Below are positions 1 through 4,759 of a DNA stretch of 8,862 nucleotides, in pieces. Every line of letters starts with the position of its first letter. Position 1 is the first letter of the stretch. Origin of the DNA: Lacustribacter sp964460315 (GTDB taxonomy: Bacteria; Pseudomonadota; Gammaproteobacteria; Burkholderiales; Burkholderiaceae_A); the NCBI GenBank assembly GCA_964460315.1, contig CAYWPQ010000040.1, positions 1-8,862 on the forward strand. Reading direction: 5' to 3'. Position numbers and translations under genes: made by a program. The notes under the pieces are model-generated. The model did not search any database and was not told the DNA's origin. It saw only the letters and a list, made by a program, of their open reading frames with translations.

Positions 1-104
1 TCGGCCGAGTGGCTGATTTTCGGGCGGGCCCTGAGGGGTTACCGTTTCCCCATCATTTTGCTCACCGCTCGCGGCCCTTGACCGCAGGGTTGATTTGTAA
101 CATC

Positions 105-443
105 ATGCCTGTAAAACAGAGAAAAAACAAAAAACAAGAGGTTTACGCGCCGAGGGACGTAAAAATTCCGGCGCGGCTTGGGGGTGGTGTTTTAAAGGAG
201 CGAGTGATCCGCGAGTTGCCCTCGAAAGAGGTGGTTAGTTACGCGCTTGCGTACATTAATCCGGTAATTTTTCCGGGTGATAACGGTCGAGTATTGGGCT
301 ACGACAATAGCCATGGATTTTCTCATCGTCATTACATGGGGTTGGTGACAGAGTTCGCATTCACGACTTATGAAGAGCTCTACGATCAATTTGAAATGGA
401 GTGGCGCGAGATAGCGATCAGGTTTGTAAACGGGGAAATTTGA
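105..443 (+). CDS. tumE: TumE-family toxin of a type II toxin-antitoxin pair (DUF6516-like)
   Basis: A 112-residue protein recognised by its central motif YDNSHGFSHRHYMG (residues 66-79), the tyrosine-aspartate-asparagine then histidine-rich signature I associate with TumE toxins. It is followed by a predicted amphipathic segment (about 88-107) rich in Glu, Phe and Trp. The N-terminus is Lys/Arg-rich. I chose ATG 105 because the open frame continues upstream to 9 but that stretch has no family-like sequence. No convincing Shine-Dalgarno precedes 105. Its stop overlaps the start of the next gene as TGATG, so the two are almost certainly co-translated. Toxin-first order followed by a winged-helix antitoxin is the usual arrangement of TumE-TumA. 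The cellular target cannot be read from the sequence. The family call is fairly firm; the toxicity is inferred. Confidence 0.8.
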   Translation: MPVKQRKNKKQEVYAPRDVKIPARLGGGVLKERVIRELPSKEVVSYALAYINPVIFPGDNGRVLGYDNSHGFSHRHYMGLVTEFAFTTYEELYDQFEMEWREIAIRFVNGEI

Positions 444-844
444 TGACCAAGAAAAAAATCTCAGTAAAAGATTTTCAAGCGGATAAGTCATTAAGTTTGC
501 ATTCGCAAAAGAGCAGGGCAGTTGCGCGTGCCTTGGATCAAAGGGTGGATCAACTGCCATATGCCATGGTGTTTACAAGTTTTCAGTTTGAAGAATTCTT
601 AGGCCAGCTCACCCCGAAAAGGTTTGAGCTGCTTCGCATTGCGAGCAAAGGCGAGCATTCCATTGCAGCCCTTGCCGCTGCCTCCCGCCGCGATCCGAGC
701 GCGGTCTCGCGAGATGTCAGCGTTTTATCCAAGTTGGGCCTGGTCAGCGTGTTGTCTGTTGCAAATGAGGGCCATGGTCAAAAGAAAATTGTTAAGCCCA
801 TTGCCTCGACAATAGCGATTAACGCAGCGATTACCGCTGACTGA
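443..844 (+). CDS. tumA: TumA-type antitoxin, winged-helix (MarR-like) DNA-binding protein
   Basis: A 133-residue basic protein. Residues about 55-118 form a winged-helix domain: a helix at LTPKRFELLRIAS, a helix-turn-helix at SIAALAAASRRDPSAVSRDVSVL, then a wing near residues 100-118. The segment RVDQLPYAMVFTSFQFEEFL (34-53) is typical of HVO_A0114-like putative DNA-binding proteins, the family of TumA antitoxins. The start is ATG 443, one base into the toxin stop codon (TGATG), which implies translational coupling. An in-frame ATG at 401 lies inside the toxin gene and would add 14 unrelated residues, so I rejected it. By family precedent it should neutralise TumE and probably bind its own operon's promoter; no operator was identified here. 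The gene ends at TGA 842-844 with no clear terminator after it. Confidence 0.8.
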   Translation: MTKKKISVKDFQADKSLSLHSQKSRAVARALDQRVDQLPYAMVFTSFQFEEFLGQLTPKRFELLRIASKGEHSIAALAAASRRDPSAVSRDVSVLSKLGLVSVLSVANEGHGQKKIVKPIASTIAINAAITAD

Positions 845-865
845 AAAAAGCCACTCATTGACCTA

Positions 866-932
866 TCTTTGCGAGCGCCGAAGGCGCGTGGCAATCCATC
901 GGCTAGATGGCTAGGCCGAAGGTTGGATTGCC
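866..932. repeat. REP-like imperfect palindromic element
   Basis: The outer arms GGCAATCCA (890-898) and TGGATTGCC (924-932) are perfect 9-base inverted repeats. Inside them, CCATC (896-900) pairs with GATGG (906-910). Just to the left is a tight hairpin, GCGCC-GAA-GGCGC (875-887). The composition TTTGCGAGCGCCGAAGGCGC followed by GGCAATCCA resembles the short extragenic palindromes scattered through many proteobacterial chromosomes. Only one copy lies in this window, so its repetitive nature is inferred from resemblance. There is no T-run after the hairpins, so it does not read as a standard intrinsic terminator, although it could block the exonuclease decay of the tumE-tumA transcript. Confidence 0.5.
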
Positions 933-986
933 CTTTGCTGAGCGCGTCTCCATGATCTCTCGATGAAAGAAAAACCAGCAGGGCTA

Positions 987-1015
987 TTGATTTTTGAAAT
1001 TAACGTACGTATATT
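987..1015 (+). promoter_or_regulatory. Sigma70-type promoter of the brnA-like gene
   Basis: A -35-like TTGATT (987-992) and a -10-like TATATT (1010-1015) are separated by exactly 17 bases. They lie in a locally AT-rich stretch about 80 bases upstream of the GTG start. The expected transcription start is near 1022, giving a leader of roughly 75 bases. This is the best-formed promoter in the window. A palindrome overlaps it and is described separately. The assignment rests on sequence match alone. Confidence 0.5.
998..1015. promoter_or_regulatory. Palindromic candidate operator over the brnA promoter
   Basis: AATTAACGTACGTATATT has a perfect 8-base core, ACGTACGT (1003-1010). It is flanked by AAT on the left and ATT on the right, so 14 of 18 positions are symmetric. 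It fills most of the spacer and covers the -10 element, a position from which a bound repressor would block RNA polymerase. Antitoxins of the BrnA family are dimeric DNA-binding proteins known to repress their own operon, so BrnA itself is the obvious candidate ligand. The binding is inference. Confidence 0.4.
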
Positions 1016-1097
1016 AAATCACGGCTTTACTCAGATCACGTGCAACCCAAAAAAGCGCGAACAGGCCATTTAGTTTCAATGCGGAGAGCAAACAGGC

Positions 1098-1367
1098 GTG
1101 AGCGGAAAGCCTACCAAGTCATACATCACTAAACGTGGCGAAGCGCGCACACTCGATCAACAGTGGTTTGAGTCCGCTGATCTTTATCGGGGCGATACGC
1201 TCGTGCGACGCGGCCGGCCGATCGGCTCAGGCAACAAAACACCAGTCACCATTCGGCTTGACAAAGAAATTGTTGAGCAATTCAAAGAAACTGGCACGGG
1301 GTGGCAGACACGCATGAACAACGCGCTGCGCGATTGGCTCAAACGCCACTCGCCGGTCAAGCTCTAG
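1098..1367 (+). CDS. brnA: BrnA-family antitoxin, solitary
   Basis: An 89-residue protein whose C-terminal half matches BrnA antitoxins: a beta strand VTIRLDKEIV (about 49-58), then FKETGTGWQTRMNNALRDWLK (about 61-81), the ribbon-helix-helix-like DNA-binding and dimerisation unit. RRGRPIGS (37-44) is the basic linker commonly seen just before it. The start is GTG 1098, supported by GGAGAG at 1083-1088 with nine bases between. In the usual system brnT (an RNase toxin) lies directly upstream, but 845-1097 holds no open frame of BrnT length on either strand and the next gene is an unrelated HIT hydrolase. It therefore appears to be an orphan antitoxin, either a relic of a lost pair or a regulator. 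Its TAG stop interlocks with the convergent neighbour's stop. Confidence 0.82.
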   Translation: MSGKPTKSYITKRGEARTLDQQWFESADLYRGDTLVRRGRPIGSGNKTPVTIRLDKEIVEQFKETGTGWQTRMNNALRDWLKRHSPVKL

Positions 1368-1741
1368 TCGCCCCAGTACCTAGCCTTATCGGCGATCACC
1401 CAGCGCACACCGCCACGCGGGTCAGGCACATCGCCTTTAAAGCGCGGGATTAAATGCATATGCAAATGCGGCACGGTCTGGCCAGCGGCCGGGCCATCGT
1501 TAATGCCAATGTTGTAGCTATTCGGGGCAAGCTCGGCATCGATCATTGCCTTCGCTTCATCAATCAGAGCAAGAATTGCGTTGCGCTCCGCTTCGGTTGC
1601 CTCAAACCAGCTGCCGATGTGTCGCTTGGGAATGACCAAGCTGTGGCCCGGTGAAACCGGGTAGGCATCTTGAATCAGCACGGCCAAATCGTTTTTCCTC
1701 ACGATTCGATCTGCGGGCAGGGTGCAAAAGGGGCATTCCAT
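1364..1741 (-). CDS. HIT-family nucleotide hydrolase/transferase
   Basis: A 125-residue protein with the histidine-triad motif QTVPHLHMHLIPR (residues 88-100). The triad histidines are 92, 94 and 96, and the middle one of the set is expected to attack the nucleotide alpha-phosphate. The N-terminal CPFC (3-6) and the downstream His 41 resemble the metal-binding residues of Hint-type proteins. SPGHSLVIPKRH (30-41) is the conserved segment before the helical region, and the C-terminal GGVRWVIADKARYW is typical of bacterial HIT proteins in the diadenosine-polyphosphate hydrolase or AMP-lysine hydrolase groups. The length is normal and no residue appears missing. The start is ATG 1739-1741, with no strong ribosome-binding site. 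The real substrate cannot be decided from sequence. The TAG stop shares CTAG with brnA. Confidence 0.9.
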   Translation of the reverse strand: MECPFCTLPADRIVRKNDLAVLIQDAYPVSPGHSLVIPKRHIGSWFEATEAERNAILALIDEAKAMIDAELAPNSYNIGINDGPAAGQTVPHLHMHLIPRFKGDVPDPRGGVRWVIADKARYWGD

Positions 1742-2028
1742 AAGGGCAAGGATAGCGCGCCTTGAAGGGTTTTTCGCCTAGCCTGCCCGGGCGAATGCGC
1801 TTAAACTTAAAAGCGTCTGCGGTCCGCTTGAGTCTATTTCCTTGAACCAATGCCTCTGAGCGAGGGCCTGAGAATTGTCCGGCAGGCGAGAGTCGATTCT
1901 TTGCAGTTGACCCCAGAGCCGGTCTGATCTTGCCCACCTGAACCCTCGGTTCAGGAATGCTGCTCCGGTGGATTGCAGACGCCCCCTTTCTGTTGCCGCC
2001 TTCTTGCTACTTTCCTTAAGGTTCTTTC
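1742..2028. other. Divergent intergenic region between HIT and LON-domain genes
   Basis: This 287-base stretch lies between two divergently transcribed genes and must carry both promoters. I see no gene in it. It contains the palindrome GCCCGGGC (1785-1792), a weak inverted repeat CGCTT/AAGCG (1798-1802 and 1811-1815), and the strong hairpin at 1937-1955 listed separately. TTGACC at 1907-1912 is a possible -35 for the rightward gene, but no good -10 follows at the right distance. AAGG at 2018-2021 is the ribosome-binding site of the rightward gene. Confidence 0.6.
1937..1955. repeat. Perfect 8-base inverted repeat (hairpin) upstream of the LON-domain gene
   Basis: CCTGAACC (1937-1944), a CTC loop and GGTTCAGG (1948-1955) form a perfect 8-base stem with a three-base loop. 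It lies about 75 bases before the LON-domain start codon. No T-run follows on either strand, so it is not a standard terminator. It could be a protein-binding site or a leader hairpin. Confidence 0.55.
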
Positions 2029-2631
2029 ATGTCGCCAGAGAACGTTTCGTTGTTTCCGCTCTCGCAGGCGCTTTTTCCGGAAGGCCTTCTGCGGCTCACC
2101 ATCTTCGAGGTTCGTTACCTGCATCTGATTCGGCGCTGCCAGAAGGAGGGGCTTGAGTTTGGCGTGGTTCCGCTGGCGGCTGGCCGAGAGGTGCAAAAGC
2201 CCGGAGAACTCGAGGAACTCCATGGCATAGGCTGCATGGCCAAGCTGCTGGATGTCCAAGAGGTTCAGCCGGCGGTGCTTATGGTGAGCTGTGTGGGCAC
2301 CCAACGCTTTCGTCTGCAGGACCACCGTCGAGGCGCTTATGGCCTGTGGAATGGCGAGATCACTCGGCTGCCGCCCGCTGAGTTCACCCCCATACCGGAA
2401 GATCTTCAGCGGCTGGCCGACGAGCTTGGCCGAATCATTGCGGCGGCTCAAAAGAAGGGCATTGAGCCTCAGCTGCCGATGCGGCCACCTTATCGGCTGG
2501 ATGACGCGGGCTGGGTGGCGGATCGCTGGGCCGACCTTCTGATGCCGCCACCAGCAGAGCGTGCTGAGCTTTTGTCTGAAGACGATCCCGAGCGCCGGCT
2601 TCGAATGGTGAGCGCCTGGATGCAGGGCTAA
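2029..2631 (+). CDS. Stand-alone LON substrate-binding domain protein
   Basis: A 200-residue protein that is a single LON N-terminal (substrate-binding) domain. It opens with NVSLFPLSQALFPEGLLRLT (5-24), followed by IFEVRYLHLIRRCQ (25-38) and FGVVPL (44-49), the characteristic beginning of this fold. The C-terminal half is helical and ends DDPERRLRMVSAWMQG. It has no ATPase or Ser-Lys protease domain, so it is not Lon protease itself; homologues of this size are common single-domain proteins. The domain normally recognises unfolded polypeptide, but the function of the free-standing form is not established. The start is ATG 2029, with AAGG at 2018-2021 and a seven-base spacer. The TAA stop is the last three bases before the assembly gap, so what follows is unknown. 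Confidence 0.88.
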   Translation: MSPENVSLFPLSQALFPEGLLRLTIFEVRYLHLIRRCQKEGLEFGVVPLAAGREVQKPGELEELHGIGCMAKLLDVQEVQPAVLMVSCVGTQRFRLQDHRRGAYGLWNGEITRLPPAEFTPIPEDLQRLADELGRIIAAAQKKGIEPQLPMRPPYRLDDAGWVADRWADLLMPPPAERAELLSEDDPERRLRMVSAWMQG

Positions 2632-2731
2632 NNNNNNNNNNNNNNNNNNNNNNNNNNNNNNNNNNNNNNNNNNNNNNNNNNNNNNNNNNNNNNNNNNNNN
2701 NNNNNNNNNNNNNNNNNNNNNNNNNNNNNNN
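2632..2731. other. Assembly gap of 100 N
   Basis: Exactly 100 unknown bases, the conventional length for a scaffold gap of unspecified size. It begins immediately after the LON-domain stop codon and ends seven bases before the dehydratase start. The missing sequence therefore holds any terminator or promoter between the two genes and the dehydratase's ribosome-binding site, and it could hide additional genes. Confidence 0.97.
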
Positions 2732-2738
2732 GAACATC

Positions 2739-3047
2739 ATGCCCACAACCAAACTAAGCCCCGAGGCGATACAACAAATGCTGGCCGAGCATCCGCTCTG
2801 GAGCTTTAGCGATGAGCGCGGAGGGCTTCTGAAGCGCAGCTTTCGTTTCGAGAGTTTTCAAGCCGCGTTTGCCTTCATGACCAAGATGGCTGAAGTTAGC
2901 GAATCCATCGACCATCACCCTGAATGGTTCAACGTCTACAACCGGGTGGATGTCACACTCACCACCCACGACCTGGGCGGACTTTCGTCAAAAGACCTGG
3001 CCTGGGTGCAAAGCGCCGATCAGGCCGTATGGAACGCCAAAACCTAG
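2739..3047 (+). CDS. phhB: 4a-hydroxytetrahydrobiopterin (pterin-4a-carbinolamine) dehydratase
   Basis: A 102-residue protein of normal family length. It carries the signature DHHPEWFNVYNRVDVTLTTH (58-77) followed by DLGGLSSKD (78-86). The active-site His-His pair (59-60), Pro 61 and the second-site His 77 are all present. The enzyme dehydrates 4a-hydroxytetrahydropterin to quinonoid dihydropterin, recycling the cofactor of aromatic amino acid hydroxylases in the cytoplasm. The partner phenylalanine hydroxylase gene is not in the window, so its physiological partner is unknown. ATG 2739 gives the expected N-terminus, but only seven bases precede it before the gap, so the ribosome-binding site is not visible. 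Its TAG stop overlaps that of the convergent decarboxylase-like gene in a shared CTAG. Confidence 0.93.
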   Translation: MPTTKLSPEAIQQMLAEHPLWSFSDERGGLLKRSFRFESFQAAFAFMTKMAEVSESIDHHPEWFNVYNRVDVTLTTHDLGGLSSKDLAWVQSADQAVWNAKT

Positions 3048-3412
3048 CCCTTTAAAACCTCACGCGCCACACGGAAGCTGTCGATGGCCGCGGGAACGCC
3101 GCAGTAGATGGCGGTCTGCATCAGCACTTCACGAATCTCGTCTTTGGTGACGCCGTTATTCAGCGCACCCTTCAAGTGCAGCTTGAGCTCATGGGGGCGG
3201 TTCAGTGCGGTCAACATGGCAAGGTTAATCATGCTTCGGGTACGACGATCAAGGCCGGGTCGATTCCAGATGTCGTTCCAGCAATATTCCGTGACCAGTT
3301 GCTGCAGCGGCATATTGAAGTCGTCTGCATTCTGAATGGATTGGTCAACATAGTCGGCGCCCAAAACCTCGCGTCGTGTTTTAAGCCCTGCTTCAAAAGC
3401 GTCTTGGTTCAT
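3044..3412 (-). CDS. 4-carboxymuconolactone decarboxylase-like protein (PcaC/CMD family)
   Basis: A 122-residue, all-helical CMD-family protein. The N-terminal GLKTRREVLGADYVDQSI (9-26) and the segment ELKLHLKGALNNGVTKDEI (75-93) plus YCGVPAAIDSF (103-113) match PcaC-type enzymes. His 79 sits at the usual active-site position, and there is no AhpD-like CxxC pair. PcaC converts 4-carboxymuconolactone to 3-oxoadipate enol-lactone in protocatechuate degradation, but no other pca gene is nearby, so that role is uncertain and many solitary members have unknown substrates. The start is ATG 3412, backed by an excellent GGAGG (3420-3424 on the complementary strand) with seven bases between; an in-frame ATG at 3469 would ignore this site. 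The gene ends convergently with the dehydratase. Confidence 0.86.
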   Translation of the reverse strand: MNQDAFEAGLKTRREVLGADYVDQSIQNADDFNMPLQQLVTEYCWNDIWNRPGLDRRTRSMINLAMLTALNRPHELKLHLKGALNNGVTKDEIREVLMQTAIYCGVPAAIDSFRVAREVLKG

Positions 3413-3513
3413 GGTGATTCCTCCGGTTGGGTTAGCCGGAATTGTAGGCACCAAAGCCCTGCCACACATGGTTTTCCCGGGGTTTGCGCTTCCGTTTCAG
3501 GGGCCAGGCTTGA

Positions 3514-3542
3514 TTGACATCGGTTCAGCGGTTAAAGTGAAT
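3514..3542 (+). promoter_or_regulatory. Possible promoter of the small membrane protein gene
   Basis: A perfect -35 hexamer, TTGACA (3514-3519), lies 52 bases before the ATG. The best -10 at a 17-base spacing is GTGAAT (3537-3542), which is poor, so the promoter may be weak or activator-dependent. It falls in the only untranslated stretch between two divergent starts, where a promoter is expected. Confidence 0.3.
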
Positions 3543-3571
3543 TTCGGTCTCCCTCGATTGAAAGGTTTTTC

Positions 3572-3859
3572 ATGCAAAACGATCTCTCCAAGCTTGTGCA
3601 GGTTTGTTTTTACGGCATTGTGATTCTTGTCGGTGCCTTTGCGCTGGGCTCCAAAATGGGTGAACTGGGCCCAGTGTTGATGTTCGCCGGCATCTTGTTT
3701 CTGATTGTGCTTTCAACCCAGTTCGGAAGCTTTGCCCGAACCAAAAAGGGTGCACAGAAGGATGAACTTCTTGCATCCATCCGAGACAACAAAGGCGGGT
3801 TTGTAAGCCTTGTGGTGATTGTTGCCGCAACCCTGATTACGGTCTTTACAGCGTTTTAA
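3572..3859 (+). CDS. Small membrane protein of unknown family, three predicted transmembrane helices
   Basis: I do not recognise this 95-residue protein. It has three hydrophobic segments: about 8-26 (VQVCFYGIVILVGAFALGS), 33-50 (GPVLMFAGILFLIVLSTQ) and 76-95 (ending in VFTAF at the last residue). Between the second and third is a charged loop, FARTKKGAQKDELLASIRDNKG, whose Lys/Arg content suggests it faces the cytoplasm. There is no cleavable signal peptide or catalytic motif. The start is ATG 3572, supported by AAAGG at 3561-3565 with a six-base spacer. It is transcribed away from the CMD-family gene and its TAA stop interlocks with that of the transglutaminase gene in TTAA. A good ribosome-binding site and a clean membrane pattern argue that it is real. 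The function is unknown. Confidence 0.72.
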   Translation: MQNDLSKLVQVCFYGIVILVGAFALGSKMGELGPVLMFAGILFLIVLSTQFGSFARTKKGAQKDELLASIRDNKGGFVSLVVIVAATLITVFTAF

Positions 3860-4755
3860 TCTTCCGGGGGGCGCACGGTCACCGCCACGGTGAGGCGGTG
3901 GCTGCTTCCCCCATGAATCACGCCCCGCAAAGGCGAGACGTCTCCAAAGTCTCGCCCGCGGGCAATCACCACATAGTCTTCCCCCGGCGCGGGGCTTCCC
4001 CAACGGTTGTTGGTTGGGTCCAGGTCGACCCAGTGTCCTGAACCGTTCTGTGGCACATACACCGAAGCCCAAGCGTGAGAAGCGTCCGCCCCAATCAGCC
4101 TGGGCTGTCCTGGCGGTGGTTCAGTAAGCAGATAGCCGCTGACATACCGCGATGGAATTCCCATGGCACGAAGGCAACTGATCAGGATGTGAGCGAAATC
4201 CTGGCACACACCCTGTCTTTGTTTCAGTGCGTCGCTGGCCTTGGTCTGCAGGTCGGTGCTTTGGCTGACATAACGCATGTCCCGATGCACCCTTTGCATG
4301 AGGTCAATCGCGGCCTCAAGCAAGGGACGACGCGCAGTGAAGCTTGATGCCGCATAGGCTTTAAATTCTTCGCCAAGTACGATGTAGGGTGACGGAAAGA
4401 GAAAGTCTGAAGCAGCATGCCAGGCCGAAGCTTTTTGAAACTTGAAGCTTGCACAGACATCTTCCCAGCAGGAAGTTTGAGAAGGGTTAAAGCTTTGCAG
4501 GCTGGGCGTTCGCACCAGGCTTCGCGCGCTGACTTTAAGCGATGTGTGCCGGCCTGAAAGCGAAAAAAATGTCTTCTGGTTTGCATAGAAATCGGCACGA
4601 GTCTCAAGGCTTGCGGGCGTGGGCGTGATCACCAGGGAATAAGACTCCAGAGCCTGCCCTTCATCCACCCTGGGTTCAAGGTGGGCCACATGCAGCGCCG
4701 TGTCGACAGGTGTGGCGTAGTCATAAAGGGTGTCGTGGATGACTTCAAGCCGCAT
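3856..4755 (-). CDS. Transglutaminase-like cysteine peptidase/transamidase of the ATP-grasp/alpha-E cluster
   Basis: A 299-residue protein with an N-terminal beta-rich domain (MRLEVIHDTLYDYATPV, about 1-90), then the transglutaminase core. The catalytic triad is intact: Cys 184 in QGVCQDFAHI, His 227 in DASHAW and Asp 246 in WVDLDPTNN. The C-terminal SPLRGVIHGGSSHRLTVAVTV is the usual tail of this bacterial subgroup. There is no signal peptide, so it is probably cytoplasmic. I chose ATG 4755; an upstream TTG at 4785 would overlap the previous gene and add ten residues absent from typical family N-termini. Only four bases separate it from the upstream stop, so the two form an operon. Relatives in such clusters are predicted to hydrolyse or form isopeptide-type bonds in peptides made by the ligase. 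The substrate is unknown. Confidence 0.9.
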   Translation of the reverse strand: MRLEVIHDTLYDYATPVDTALHVAHLEPRVDEGQALESYSLVITPTPASLETRADFYANQKTFFSLSGRHTSLKVSARSLVRTPSLQSFNPSQTSCWEDVCASFKFQKASAWHAASDFLFPSPYIVLGEEFKAYAASSFTARRPLLEAAIDLMQRVHRDMRYVSQSTDLQTKASDALKQRQGVCQDFAHILISCLRAMGIPSRYVSGYLLTEPPPGQPRLIGADASHAWASVYVPQNGSGHWVDLDPTNNRWGSPAPGEDYVVIARGRDFGDVSPLRGVIHGGSSHRLTVAVTVRPPED

Positions 4756-4759
4756 TCTC

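Noticed and set aside
36..89. Short G/C runs (GGGG/CCCC, GCGG/CCGC) before tumE that might form a terminator of an upstream gene
   Set aside because: The stems are only four bases, no T-run follows, and the upstream gene is outside the window.
9..104. Upstream extension of the TumE frame to an alternative start at position 9
   Set aside because: The added 32 residues show no family-like sequence, and the segment before ATG 105 looks like non-coding leader; family N-termini fit the shorter form.
192..560. Minus-strand open frame of 122 codons opposite tumE/tumA
   Set aside because: It is antisense to two well-supported genes and its translation has no recognisable domain.
1941..1960. GGTTCAGG resembling a tRNA T-loop
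   Set aside because: No acceptor stem, anticodon arm or CCA-proximal pairing surrounds it; the sequence is explained by the simple hairpin.
1951..2451. Minus-strand open frame of 166 codons
   Set aside because: It lies opposite the LON-domain gene, its translation is low-complexity and Arg/Gln-rich, and it has no domain or ribosome-binding site.
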